From: Eubacteriales bacterium
GTDB lineage: Bacteria; Bacillota; Clostridia; Christensenellales; CAG-138
Length of the DNA: 64,000 nucleotides
Reading direction: 5' to 3'
Assembly (NCBI GenBank): GCA_021373115.1
Contig: JAJFTI010000015.1
Span: 62,001-126,000, forward strand
Shown here one piece after another: positions 26,096 through 35,609 of this stretch. The stretch's first letter is position 1. Every line of letters begins with the position of its first letter. Both the position numbers and the translations under genes were made by a program. The notes under the pieces were generated by a model. The model was not told the origin of the DNA and did no database searches. It was given only the letters and a program-made list of their open reading frames with translations.

Positions 26096-27118
26096 ATGAT
26101 GAATTCAACCGATTTGCGGAAAAAAGCGGGACATCCCGATCAACTGGCACAGATTCAAACCATGCGTGTCGAGGGCGGCGCTGCGGACGGTCAATCCGTT
26201 TGTCTTGTGGAAAACGGCGCGCTGTCGTTTTTCGTATCCGTCTCGCGCGGAATGGATATCAACAGCCTGCGCTTTCGCGGTGTGAACCTCTGCCATATCA
26301 CGAAGCCGGGCTGGCTGGCGAACAACACGGAGCTGGAGAATTTTATCCCCTGCGGCATGTTCTTTACCTGCGGGCTTAAAAATGTCGGCCCGCAGACACC
26401 GGGCGAACCCGCGCATGGCAGGCAGCGTTTTCTGCCGGCGGCGAATCTTTCCCGTTTCGCCGGGTTTGAAGGAGATGTGTTTAAACTTCGTCTCTGCGGC
26501 GAGGTGCGCGAAGCCGGACTGTTTTCAAAGAATCTGCTGCGCAGAAGAACAATCGAAACCGAGCTGGAAAGCCGGAGGATCGTGATTCGCGATACCATCG
26601 TAAATCAGGGGTTCTCCGACGAGGCGTTCATGCTCCTGTATCATTTCAACCTCGGGTTCCCGCTGCTGGATGAAGGAACGGAACTGGTTGCGCCGAGCCG
26701 CGCGCAGAGACCGAGGGACGCCGCTTCCGCCGCGGCAAAGGGCGATAGCGACCTGTTCCGCATGGATGCGCCGCGGGATTGCTACCCTGAGCAGGTGTTT
26801 TATCATGATCTCGCGGCGGATCGCGAAGGGAACACATTCTGTGCGCTGAAAAACGATAGGCTCGGTCTCGCGCTGAAGCTCTCGTTCAAGAAAAATGAGT
26901 TGCCGTTCTTTACGCAATGGAAGAGCATTGCTTCCGGCGACTATGTAATGGGTCTGGAGCCGGGCAACTGCCATGTCGAGGGCATGGAACGCGAGCGTGA
27001 AATGGGTTCGCTCGCTGTGCTCAAAGCGGGGGAATCGCGCGATTTTACCGTCACGCTGGATGTATTATCGGGCGGGGAAGAGCTTGCGGCACTGTGCGCG
27101 GAGAGGGAAAACGTATGA
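26096..27118 (+). CDS. DUF4432 family (aldose-epimerase-like) protein
   Basis: A 340-residue protein of the DUF4432 branch of the galactose-mutarotase/aldose-1-epimerase superfamily. Typical blocks are SVSRGMDINSLRFRGVNLCH (about 52-71), FIPCGMFFTCGLKNVGP, RRIVIRDTIVNQGF, YHFNLGFPLLDEG and FFTQWKSIASGDYVMGLEPGN. It should bind an aldose and may speed anomer interconversion before the isomerase or dehydrogenase; no family member is assigned here with certainty. Two adjacent ATGs (26096, 26099) are possible starts with only a weak ribosome binding site. Its stop codon overlaps the start of the next gene (ATGA). Confidence 0.8.
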   Translation: MMNSTDLRKKAGHPDQLAQIQTMRVEGGAADGQSVCLVENGALSFFVSVSRGMDINSLRFRGVNLCHITKPGWLANNTELENFIPCGMFFTCGLKNVGPQTPGEPAHGRQRFLPAANLSRFAGFEGDVFKLRLCGEVREAGLFSKNLLRRRTIETELESRRIVIRDTIVNQGFSDEAFMLLYHFNLGFPLLDEGTELVAPSRAQRPRDAASAAAKGDSDLFRMDAPRDCYPEQVFYHDLAADREGNTFCALKNDRLGLALKLSFKKNELPFFTQWKSIASGDYVMGLEPGNCHVEGMEREREMGSLAVLKAGESRDFTVTLDVLSGGEELAALCAERENV

Positions 27119-28152
27119 AGGCGATGTATTTGAAAGCACCGCTTCAGTTTGAACTGCGGGATGTGCCACTGCGCGCGCCGGAAAACGGCGAGGTTGTCGT
27201 CTCCGTTCGCGCCTGCGGGTTCTGCGGGCACGACCTGATTCTGGCGCGCTACGCCGCGGAGGACTGGCAGCCGTTCGGACACGAATTTTCCGGCGTAGTC
27301 GAGGAGGTCGGCGCGGATGTAACGAACGTGCGCGCAGGCGACCGCGTCGCGGTTGAAACCTCTACGTTCAACTTTTTAAGCGACCCGGCGCGAAACGGCA
27401 GACCGGATCTGGACACGAAAGGCCCGTCCTATATGGACATGCGCCATACCGCGATGGGATTTGCCGAACGGACGATCGTGCCCGCCTGCCTCTGCGTGAA
27501 AACGGGCGGATTGCCGTTTGAGCAGGCCTGCTTTCTGGAGCCTATGGGCGTTGCTTACGACCTGATTCTGACCGCGGACATTCATCTTGGCGACGACGTG
27601 CTGGTCATGGGCCTGGGCTCGATTGGACTGATGGCTTTGCAGATGGCGCGCAGGAGCGGCGCGCGGCGCATCTACGCAGCCGACCGCTCACATAACAAGG
27701 CGAAGCTGGAACTGGCGAAGGCTTACGGTGCGGATGAAATCATCTGCACGGACGAGACGGATCTTACGGTTTATCCGTTTGAACGCGGGAGCGTCGAACG
27801 CGTGCTGGTTACCACGCCGCCGGGTACCATCGACCTTGCGACGCGCGCGGCCGGCATTGGCGGCATCGTTGCGTTCCTCGGCATCAGCTACGGGGAGCAA
27901 GCGATGGCGGCGTTTGATTCCAACGTGGTGCATCTGAAAAAATTGCAGATTCGAGCGTCCAACGCGATTCCGGCGCTGTATTTTCCGCGCTGTATCGACC
28001 TGATGAACGCGGGTCAGGTAGATGTTTCGCGCCTGATTACGCATACATTTCCGCTGGACGACGCGGTAAAAGGGCTGACGGCTTTTGTAAACGACAAACA
28101 TACGGCAATCAAGGCCGTGATGATCGGGGACGGCGTTTCCGCGCGCGGATGA
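27115..28152 (+). CDS. Zinc-dependent medium-chain dehydrogenase
   Basis: Polyol or sugar dehydrogenase of the MDR superfamily, 345 residues. Catalytic zinc ligands are present in CGFCGHDL (Cys), GHEFSGVV (His-Glu) and FLEPMGVAY (Glu). The Rossmann fingerprint is VMGLGSIGLMALQMARRSG (about 163-181). The four-Cys structural zinc loop is missing, replaced by ETSTFNFLSDPARNG, as in some sorbitol-dehydrogenase relatives. GAGAGGG precedes the ATG, which overlaps the upstream stop codon. It probably oxidises a polyol or reduces a ketose on the route to the kinase. Confidence 0.85.
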   Translation: MKAMYLKAPLQFELRDVPLRAPENGEVVVSVRACGFCGHDLILARYAAEDWQPFGHEFSGVVEEVGADVTNVRAGDRVAVETSTFNFLSDPARNGRPDLDTKGPSYMDMRHTAMGFAERTIVPACLCVKTGGLPFEQACFLEPMGVAYDLILTADIHLGDDVLVMGLGSIGLMALQMARRSGARRIYAADRSHNKAKLELAKAYGADEIICTDETDLTVYPFERGSVERVLVTTPPGTIDLATRAAGIGGIVAFLGISYGEQAMAAFDSNVVHLKKLQIRASNAIPALYFPRCIDLMNAGQVDVSRLITHTFPLDDAVKGLTAFVNDKHTAIKAVMIGDGVSARG

Positions 28153-28190
28153 ACCGGAGTGGAGCTGTAATTCGGGAGGTGAATGTAAAC

Positions 28191-29147
28191 ATGTACGATA
28201 TTGTTGCGCTTGGCGAACTATTGATCGATTTTACAACCTGCGGCAGATCCGCAGCCGGCATGCGCCTGTTCGAGCAGAATCCCGGCGGCGCGGTTTGCAA
28301 CGTCCTGGCCGCAATGGCAAGGCAGGGCGATTCCGCAGCGTTCATCGGCAAAATCGGAAACGACATGCATGGCAGGTTTCTCAGGCAGTCGATTGAAAGC
28401 GTTGGGATCGACACGCGCGGCGTGGTCGAAGCGGACGACGTGTTCACGACGCTTGCGTTTGTGGAACTTTCGGAGACCGGCGAACGTACGTTTTCGTTTG
28501 CGCGAAAACCCGGCGCGGATACCTGCCTTACCACGAGCGAGCTGAACGAAGAACTGCTGAAGCATACGCGCGTCTTTCATGTTGGTTCCCTGTCGCTGAC
28601 AAACGAACCCGCGCGCAGCGCGACCTTCCGCGCCATCGAGATCGCAAAGGCGGCGGGTGCCGTCATCTCCTATGACCCGAACTACCGAGCGCCGCTCTGG
28701 GACGGCGTGGAGACGGCGAAACAACAGATGCGCTCGCTGCTGCCATATGTGGACGTGATGAAACTTTCGGACGAGGAGACCGCGCTCTTAACGGACCGTG
28801 AAGATCCGGCGGAAGCGCTGCGGTTTCTATATGACGCGGGAATTCCCTGCGCGGCCGTGACCATGGGGCCGAAGGGCGCGCTCGTCATGCTGCGCGGTGA
28901 AACGGCGGTTGCCGGCCCGCACGACTGCGTGCGCGTAGATACCACAGGCGCCGGGGATGCGTTCTGGGGTGGATTTCTGCACGGTCTGCTGCAAAGCGGA
29001 AAGGAGATTGGCACGCTGACACTGGACGACGCGGTATCCTTCGCGCACTTGGCGAATGTCATTGCGGCGATCTGCTGCGAGCGAAGAGGCGCGCTTCTTT
29101 CCATGCCAACGGCAGAGGAAGTTCGGCGGCGGCTGTCCTCTCGGTAG
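28191..29147 (+). CDS. PfkB-family sugar kinase (fructokinase-like)
   Basis: Ribokinase-fold kinase of 318 residues resembling fructokinases. It begins with IVALGELLIDFT, contains NPGGAVCNVLAAMARQGD (about 38-55), SYDPNYRAPLW, AAVTMGPKGALVML and the catalytic anion-hole block VDTTGAGDAFWGGFLHG (about 257-273) with the base Asp. The start at 28191 has GGGAGGTGA twelve bases upstream; the frame from 28149 overlaps the dehydrogenase. As the last gene of the lyxose isomerase operon it would phosphorylate the ketose product for glycolysis or the pentose phosphate pathway. Confidence 0.87.
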   Translation: MYDIVALGELLIDFTTCGRSAAGMRLFEQNPGGAVCNVLAAMARQGDSAAFIGKIGNDMHGRFLRQSIESVGIDTRGVVEADDVFTTLAFVELSETGERTFSFARKPGADTCLTTSELNEELLKHTRVFHVGSLSLTNEPARSATFRAIEIAKAAGAVISYDPNYRAPLWDGVETAKQQMRSLLPYVDVMKLSDEETALLTDREDPAEALRFLYDAGIPCAAVTMGPKGALVMLRGETAVAGPHDCVRVDTTGAGDAFWGGFLHGLLQSGKEIGTLTLDDAVSFAHLANVIAAICCERRGALLSMPTAEEVRRRLSSR

Positions 29148-29231
29148 AATCAACTGCGGCATCGAAAACCGCTTAATCAGAATCGCATATATCGAAAGCA
29201 GAAAGTGTTAACTCAAGTTCTAAGGAGCAAT

Positions 29232-31097
29232 ATGGAGAAAATATTCGAGTTCTCAAGTCTTGCGGTATATGCGGCTGAAGTGAATACGGTAGCAATCCTT
29301 GCAGAGAATAATATGCTGGTAATTGACCCCGGCCTAAAATTCACACTGCCGCTTTCGGATCATGTTGATATCATTTGCCATTGTTACAGCAGAATCTATA
29401 CGAGTGCGGCTTCCGGTATTCCGGGCGCGAGGATATACGTTCCTCAATCACAAGCTGAATTGTTTACCAACCCGGAGATATACTGGGAGGATTTCAGCGA
29501 CAATTGGCGACTTATGGACTTTAACCCCGGACACGCGATGTGCCGCCACGGTATGCGCATATTCTCCACACTTGGCGACCAAGACACACTGCAATGGCAG
29601 GGGCTATCCATTCGAGTGCTTGAGACGCCAGGCATGGAGAAAGGCAACCTTTCCTTTCTCTTCAATTTGGAAGGGAAGAAAGTGTGTTTCGCGGGAAATC
29701 TCTTCAACACGGACAGCACAATAGACAGCATAGTGCCTATGCAGGAATCCGTTGCCGGTTTGATGGGATATCACAGTATGATGGGGACTTATAAGCTTCT
29801 ATTATCAAGCCTTGAACGCATTTCTGCTGAGCAGCCTGATATATTGATCACGTCACACGGTAGAGTTTTACTTGAACCGCAAGCAGCGATTCACCAGACT
29901 ATGGAAAAACTGACCAAAGCAATTGGAGCATTCGCATTTTGCTCATCGCTTAACCACTTTTTCCCTGATTTATATTCGGATGTTTGCATCAAGTTACATG
30001 AGATTTGCAGTGAGACACTTCCCGCGAATATTATCCGTGTGCCAAACGCCGAGGTCGTCGTTCGATCGGCGAGGAATGAAGAGTACCTTACTGCCACGAG
30101 TTTCCTCATTATATCCGAGAATAAGCGTGGCTTCTTAATAGACTGCGGGTCGGAGGCCGTAACAGATTCCTTGCGATGCCTAGTAAGCAATGGCACGATA
30201 AACGGTCTAGATGGATGCTATATAACGCATTATCATCATGATCATGTAGATGGGCTCCCAAAATTGAAGCAATATTTCGATGTCCCCATATATGCTGATC
30301 GCATATTCTCGGATATTCTTGAAAATCCCGAAAATTACAGGCTGCCATGCCTTTCGCCAAATAGTATCCGCGGTATTATTCCAACGGATCGCGGTGAAGT
30401 ATTGCGGTGGAACGAATATGTCCTTACGTTTTATTGGTTCCCTGGCCAGACATTGTACCATGGCGGACTCATGCTTCGCGATTGCAATAGAAAGGTTTTT
30501 TTCTGCGGAGATTCGTTTACACCATCTGGGTTTGATAACTATTGCGTATATAACCGTAATTTTCTCGGGGAAGAGGAAGGCTACTCTTTGTGTTTGGATT
30601 TACTGAAGCCCGAACAGCCGAACATGATAATAAACCAGCACCTTGAAGAAGGCTTCACATTGAACAAAAGCGACTATGATTGCCTTGATGAGTCTTTCAA
30701 AAACTTCAAGGAGGCACTTGGCAATCTGCTTTCCGAACCGATCAATGACGGGGTAGATCCCTATGCAGCGCGTACGTATCCATTTCTTTGCAGACCAAAT
30801 GATGACGGTATTCTTCGGATCAATGTGGAAATTACCAACCATCTGGGTACCGATGCATTGTTTACGATCGTTCCGGAGTATTTCGAGGGTTCCAGCGGAC
30901 CGCGAGAGAAAACACTGAATGTCCCCGGACACTCTTCAGGGACTGTATTAACTGGGTACGGAACCCCGGATGGGTCCGTTACGTTTGAGATAGCTTGTCT
31001 CAAGAGCGCAGAGCATGAACCCATTTTCTTTCATGTATATCGCAACGACGTATTCCTTACATCAACATATGCAGTCGTTGATAGGAGGAGCAAGTGA
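29232..31097 (+). CDS. Tandem metallo-beta-lactamase-fold protein with degenerate first domain
   Basis: A 621-residue cytosolic protein with two MBL-fold domains. Domain 1 (about 1-225) has lost its metal site: HCYSRI replaces HxHxDH at 50-55, TPGMEKG replaces TPGHT.G, and AGNLF replaces GD. Domain 2 (about 265-480) is intact: THYHHDHVDG (332-341), LYHGGLML with His410, CGDSF with Asp427 and NQHLEEGF with His470. A beta-rich C-terminal segment (about 530-621) looks Ig-like. AAGGAG precedes the ATG. Composition is visibly AT-richer with many ATA, TTA and AGA codons, unlike all neighbours, suggesting recent acquisition. A terminator follows. Substrate unknown. Confidence 0.75.
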   Translation: MEKIFEFSSLAVYAAEVNTVAILAENNMLVIDPGLKFTLPLSDHVDIICHCYSRIYTSAASGIPGARIYVPQSQAELFTNPEIYWEDFSDNWRLMDFNPGHAMCRHGMRIFSTLGDQDTLQWQGLSIRVLETPGMEKGNLSFLFNLEGKKVCFAGNLFNTDSTIDSIVPMQESVAGLMGYHSMMGTYKLLLSSLERISAEQPDILITSHGRVLLEPQAAIHQTMEKLTKAIGAFAFCSSLNHFFPDLYSDVCIKLHEICSETLPANIIRVPNAEVVVRSARNEEYLTATSFLIISENKRGFLIDCGSEAVTDSLRCLVSNGTINGLDGCYITHYHHDHVDGLPKLKQYFDVPIYADRIFSDILENPENYRLPCLSPNSIRGIIPTDRGEVLRWNEYVLTFYWFPGQTLYHGGLMLRDCNRKVFFCGDSFTPSGFDNYCVYNRNFLGEEEGYSLCLDLLKPEQPNMIINQHLEEGFTLNKSDYDCLDESFKNFKEALGNLLSEPINDGVDPYAARTYPFLCRPNDDGILRINVEITNHLGTDALFTIVPEYFEGSSGPREKTLNVPGHSSGTVLTGYGTPDGSVTFEIACLKSAEHEPIFFHVYRNDVFLTSTYAVVDRRSK

Positions 31098-31223
31098 GGT
31101 ATCACTCAAAGAATAATTGAGTACGGGATGCCCGTGTCCGGGATGGATGCATATGACGAAAATACCATCCATGTGCATGGAACAACCCTTCGACAAATCT
31201 CAATGAACTGCGTCGATCGGATG

Positions 31224-31245
31224 AAGAGCCTTCGGCTCTTTTCTT
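31224..31245 (+). terminator. Terminator after the tandem MBL gene
   Basis: Stem AAGAGCC / GGCTCTT with loop TTC, followed by TTCTTATT. Confidence 0.75.
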
Positions 31246-31330
31246 ATTGTCTGTATGGCTTTGCCCTTTTTGATTCAAATCGAACCGGCAATTTCTTTTC
31301 GGGTCAGCCGGACTTGCATAGTCAATCCGG

Positions 31331-31360
31331 TTGTAATCGTTTGAAACCGCATGGTAGAAT
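31331..31360 (+). promoter_or_regulatory. Promoter of the phosphofructokinase gene
   Basis: TTGTAA (31331-31336), 18-base spacer, TAGAAT (31355-31360), 30 bases before the start codon. Confidence 0.5.
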
Positions 31361-31389
31361 AATGAAAAAAAGGAATCGAAGAAGGAATC

Positions 31390-32697
31390 ATGAAACGAGT
31401 GAATGCGATTGTAGCGCTTGGCGGAGGCCCGTCACCGGTCATTAACGCCTCGCTTTTGGGGGTTGTACAGCGTTGTTTGCAGTATAACGACCGTATTGAC
31501 ACCGTATTTGCCGCAAGGCATGGGATTGAGGGCGTTTTGCTCGAGGAGCTGATCAATATTGGCGCGCAGGATCCGGCCGAGCTTGAACGTCTGCGGCACA
31601 CGCCCGCTTCCGGTGCGGTTGGCACTTGCCGGTACAAGCTGGACGACGGCTGCAGCGAGGATTTTGAGCGGATTATCGACGTGTTTGGGGCGCATAACAT
31701 CGGCTACTTTTTCTATATTGGCGGGAACGATTCGATGGATACGGCGGACAAGGTATCCAAACTCGCGCAAAAGAAGGGATATGATCTTGTCGTGGCGGGC
31801 GTTCCAAAGACCATCGACAACGATCTGGGGGACGAAGCGTTTACGATCATCGACCACACGCCGGGTTATGCCAGCGCGGCGCGCTATTGGGCCAGTATTA
31901 TCCAGAATACCAACGAAGAGAACAAGGGAATGTGCGTTTCGGAACGGGTTGCCGTTCTGCAGGCGATGGGCAGAAAATCCGGCTACATTACCGCGGCGGC
32001 GCGGTTAGCCGATCCCGGCCGGGAGATGCCGCTGCAAATGTATTTTGCGGAATCCGGTCATAACCTCGATACGCTGACGGAGCTGGTGAACGATGAAATC
32101 CGGCGCAGCGGGCGGTGCATCGTCGTGGTCAACGAGGGGTTCGACGTCGGATCGCTGGGCGAGGCGCGGGACGGGTTCGGCCACGTGGAATACGGAGCGA
32201 GCCAGACGACCGCGGCGCAGGCGGTTGTCAATCACCTGAACAAATCAAAACTTGCGGCGCGCGGGCATGTAACCGGGCAGGTTCCCGGCGTGCTGCAGCG
32301 GTCCACGTCGATTTACCGCTCCAAGGTGGATATCGAAGAGGCACATACGGTCGGCGCTTATGCCGTGGACATGGCGATTCAGCATGGCACGGGATATATG
32401 GCAACGATCCTCCGCGCTAAAGAGCAGCCTTATCGTCCGGTTTATTCCAGAGTTTCGCTGAAAACGGTTGCGAATTCCGAACGTCACCTGCCTAAGTCGT
32501 GGATTACTCCGAGCGGCATAGACGTTACGGATGATTTTATTCGTTATGCGCAGCCGCTGCTGGGGGACGGGTGGCCGGAGATACCGATTGAGAACGGCCT
32601 GCAGCGGTTTGCCCGGCTGAACCAGCAGACCGTGGAAAAGCGAACGAAGCCGTATGTTCCGTTTCGGCATCGAACCGCGGAGACAACGAAAAAGTAA
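31390..32697 (+). CDS. pfp: Phosphofructokinase, probably PPi-dependent
   Basis: Phosphorylates fructose-6-phosphate in glycolysis. The 435-residue protein is longer than ATP-type bacterial PfkA (about 320). The phosphate-donor site reads GGNDSMDTADK (111-121), with Asp where ATP enzymes have Gly, and PKTIDNDL (139-146) has the Lys typical of pyrophosphate-dependent enzymes. GRKSGYITAAARLA and the substrate block RGHVTGQVPGVLQRS are also clear. The donor is inferred from these residues only. GAAGGA precedes the ATG. It has its own promoter and a strong terminator, so it is a single-gene unit. Confidence 0.88.
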   Translation: MKRVNAIVALGGGPSPVINASLLGVVQRCLQYNDRIDTVFAARHGIEGVLLEELINIGAQDPAELERLRHTPASGAVGTCRYKLDDGCSEDFERIIDVFGAHNIGYFFYIGGNDSMDTADKVSKLAQKKGYDLVVAGVPKTIDNDLGDEAFTIIDHTPGYASAARYWASIIQNTNEENKGMCVSERVAVLQAMGRKSGYITAAARLADPGREMPLQMYFAESGHNLDTLTELVNDEIRRSGRCIVVVNEGFDVGSLGEARDGFGHVEYGASQTTAAQAVVNHLNKSKLAARGHVTGQVPGVLQRSTSIYRSKVDIEEAHTVGAYAVDMAIQHGTGYMATILRAKEQPYRPVYSRVSLKTVANSERHLPKSWITPSGIDVTDDFIRYAQPLLGDGWPEIPIENGLQRFARLNQQTVEKRTKPYVPFRHRTAETTKK

Positions 32698-32846
32698 GCG
32701 GTCTTATTCCGATCGTCCGAACGCCACAGGAAGAGCAAGCACTGCAAAACAGCGCGAAAACCCTGAAGAATTTTATCGCGCAGATCCCCAATTTATAAGG
32801 GACACAAAGTCGCCTTCCTGCGGTTTCTCGATTCGCGGTTCCACTC

Positions 32847-32880
32847 CCCGAGACAGGCGACTGTCCGGGGATTTTTTCGT
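32847..32880 (+). terminator. Strong terminator after the phosphofructokinase gene
   Basis: Stem TCCCCG ... GACAG / CTGTC ... CGGGGA with a GCGA loop and one bulged A, followed by six T. It lies between the convergent phosphofructokinase and MgtA-type genes. Confidence 0.85.
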
Positions 32881-32927
32881 TGCAAAGAACGCGGAGCAAA
32901 GCCGGCCAGCCTGCCCGCGCCGTCTAT

Positions 32928-35483
32928 TCACGCCATACGTGAGGAAGGAACGCGCGTTCTCGCGCGGAAGAAATAGCGCTTGGCAATCTCGGTTGCGAGG
33001 ATGTACAGAGCCGCGATTCCGAGCAGGGCCAGCAGTATGGGAAGCGGAATCGGGGTAATGTTCAGGATCGACGCCATCGGCAGATAGGGCAGAATCAATG
33101 TAATGGCGCCAACGCCAATGGTGGAATAGAGCAGCGCCGGTGCGGGCTTGCTCCGGTAAAAAGGCTTTTGCGTGCGCATTACGAGCAGCAGCATGAGCTC
33201 CGTAAGGATGGAGAGTACGAACCAACCGCTCTGGAACAGCTCCTGATTCGCGCGAAATCCCAATAACAGCACGCCGAATGTAAGGTAGTCGAACGCGGAG
33301 CTGATGAATCCGAACACCAGCATAAAATTGCGGAGGCGTTTGATGTCCCAGCGCCTTGGCGCAGCGATGCTTTCCGAATCGACGGCGTCACCGGCGATGG
33401 TCATGGCCGGGAAATCCGTCATAAAATTGATGAGCAGTATCTGTTTGGGCAATAGCGGCAGAAACGACATGAACAGCGACGCGCCCGCCATGCTGAACAT
33501 GTTGCCGAAATTGGCGCTGGTGGTGATGTAGATATATTTCAGCGTATTGTTAAAAGCGGCGCGCCCCAGTTCAATGCCGCGACGGAGTACATCCAGATTC
33601 TTTTCCAATAAAACAAAGTCCGCGGCTTCCTTAGCGACGTCAACCGCGGTATTGACGGAGATGCTGACGTCCGCGGCGTGCAGCGCAGGGGCGTCGTTGA
33701 TGCCGTCGCCCATATAGCCGACTACGTGGTTGTTTTTTTTGAGCGTGAGGATTATTTGCTCTTTCTGGCTGGGGTCCATTTCGGCGTAGAGCGAAGCCGC
33801 CTCAATTGCGCGGCGCGCCGCCTCGTCGTCCATTTTGAGCAGTTCCGCGCCGGTGAGCAGATTGTCCACGCAGAGGCCGACGGCGCAGGCCGTGTGCTTG
33901 GCGACAAGCGCATTGTCGCCCGTAATGATGCGAAGCTGGATTCCCCGCTGCGCAAGGTCCGCAATTGTTTGCGCCGCATCCGCCTTCGGCGGATCGAAAA
34001 ACAGTAAAAATCCAATCAGCGTCAGATCCGCTTCCTCCGAAACGGCATAATCTTTCGGATCTTTTCGGGGAATGCTTTTTTGCGCAACCCCCAGCACCCG
34101 AAAACCCTGACCGCTCCAGTCGGAGAAGCGCTGATGAATATCCGCCAGAGCGGCCGGATCGAGCGCCTGATCAACGCTGCCGACGCGCGCTTTGCTGCAG
34201 ACTTGCAGTATCTGGCTCAGAGCGCCTTTCGTGATCAGACGACATGCTCCGTTTTCTTCGGCAATCACGCTAAGCCGTTTGCGGTAAAAATCGTAGGGGA
34301 TTTCGCCGCGCTTTTGCACGGAGCCGATATCGATCCGCCGAAAGGATAAAATCGCTTCGTCAAGCGCGTTAACCAGCCCCGTTTGCAGGCTGGAGTTGAG
34401 ATAAGCCGCGCGGAAAACCTCTTCCGAAGGAGCGCCGTCCAACCCCAAAGCGCGGTCGAGACGAACGGAACCCTCCGTCAGCGTTCCGGTTTTATCGGTG
34501 CAGAGGATATCCATACTGCCGAAATTCTCGATTGCCGTCAGCCTGCGAACGATCACGCCGGTGGACGCCATGATGCGCGAACCGCGCGAAAGAGTAATGT
34601 TAATAATGGCCGGAAGCAGCTGGGGCGTTATGCCAACCGCGAGGGCAACCGAAAAGAGAAGCGAGTCGATGACCGGCTTTTTAAACACAACGTTTACAAC
34701 GAACACAAATACCGTGAGAATCAGCATCATTGCGGTTAACAGATAACCGAAACGGCGGATGCCGGACTCAAACTCCGTTTCCGGGGGACGTGCGGTGATC
34801 TGTGCCGATATGCTGCCGAACTCCGTGCCGCCGCCTGTGCGTACAAGTAGAATCGTTGCGCTGCCGCTATGGACGGTGGTTCCCATGAAGACGCAGTTGT
34901 CGCGTTTGGCTAACTCGGTGTTTTCGCTAACCGTGCCGGTATGCTTTTCAACCGGCACTGCTTCGCCGGTGAGTACGGACTGATCGACGAGAAAATCCGT
35001 ATCGTCCAGAACGATGCCGTCCGCGGGGACGATGCTTCCCGCCGAGAGTTTTATGACATCACCGGGTACGAGCTGTGTGGAAGGAACCTGCATCAGCGTT
35101 CCGTCCCGCAAAACGGTGCAGAGCATCTGAATACGCGAGCGGAGCTTCGCAACGGCGTTGCTTGCGCTGTACTCCTGCAGGAAACTGAGCACCGCGCTGC
35201 CAAGAACGATGGCGGAGATAATCAGCGAATCCAGCCAGTCACCGGTGGCGGCGGAGATTGCGGTAGCAACGAGCATAATAAGGATGATCGGGCTTTTAAA
35301 CTGCGCCAGAAACAGCAGAACCGGTGAAGAGCTCCTGCTGCGTTGGATGGTATTCTCACCATCTGTTTTCAGCCGGTCGGCCGCGTCAACACCGGTCAGT
35401 CCGGCGGAAGACGAACGCAGCTGCGTAAGCAGCGCGTCGGGCGCCATGCTCCAATACCGGATCTCTTCCTGAGACCGCTTCAT
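32928..35483 (-). CDS. mgtA: Magnesium-importing P-type ATPase
   Basis: P3B-type ATPase of 851 residues that brings Mg2+ into the cytosol. It shows the N-terminal cation-ATPase domain, the actuator motif VLTGEAVPVEK (170-180), the membrane block AVGITPQLLPAIINITLSRG (282-301), the phosphorylation site CTDKTGTL with Asp330, ITGDNALVAKHTA and the hinge MGDGINDAPALHAADV. The C-terminal helices follow to about 830. AAGGAGG lies 13 bases before the ATG, a rather long gap. It is downstream of the GH9 gene on the same strand but has its own -10 element and leader. Confidence 0.92.
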   Translation of the reverse strand: MKRSQEEIRYWSMAPDALLTQLRSSSAGLTGVDAADRLKTDGENTIQRSRSSSPVLLFLAQFKSPIILIMLVATAISAATGDWLDSLIISAIVLGSAVLSFLQEYSASNAVAKLRSRIQMLCTVLRDGTLMQVPSTQLVPGDVIKLSAGSIVPADGIVLDDTDFLVDQSVLTGEAVPVEKHTGTVSENTELAKRDNCVFMGTTVHSGSATILLVRTGGGTEFGSISAQITARPPETEFESGIRRFGYLLTAMMLILTVFVFVVNVVFKKPVIDSLLFSVALAVGITPQLLPAIINITLSRGSRIMASTGVIVRRLTAIENFGSMDILCTDKTGTLTEGSVRLDRALGLDGAPSEEVFRAAYLNSSLQTGLVNALDEAILSFRRIDIGSVQKRGEIPYDFYRKRLSVIAEENGACRLITKGALSQILQVCSKARVGSVDQALDPAALADIHQRFSDWSGQGFRVLGVAQKSIPRKDPKDYAVSEEADLTLIGFLLFFDPPKADAAQTIADLAQRGIQLRIITGDNALVAKHTACAVGLCVDNLLTGAELLKMDDEAARRAIEAASLYAEMDPSQKEQIILTLKKNNHVVGYMGDGINDAPALHAADVSISVNTAVDVAKEAADFVLLEKNLDVLRRGIELGRAAFNNTLKYIYITTSANFGNMFSMAGASLFMSFLPLLPKQILLINFMTDFPAMTIAGDAVDSESIAAPRRWDIKRLRNFMLVFGFISSAFDYLTFGVLLLGFRANQELFQSGWFVLSILTELMLLLVMRTQKPFYRSKPAPALLYSTIGVGAITLILPYLPMASILNITPIPLPILLALLGIAALYILATEIAKRYFFRARTRVPSSRMA

Positions 35484-35534
35484 AGACAGTCGTTCGCCTC
35501 CTTGAATTGTATTACTGCGAAGTGGGGGTGCGCA

Positions 35535-35552
35535 GCCGGTGCGGGCACCGGC
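35535..35552 (-). promoter_or_regulatory. Leader hairpin before mgtA
   Basis: Perfect 8-base-pair stem GCCGGTGC / GCACCGGC in the roughly 120-base leader that would start downstream of the TATAAT at 35615-35610 (minus strand). mgtA leaders often sense Mg2+; I do not recognise an M-box here. Confidence 0.45.
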
Positions 35553-35609
35553 GGAATACGGGAGGCAAGGATATCGAAAAAACGGAACGGTACTGGTTCG
35601 GATACGCTC

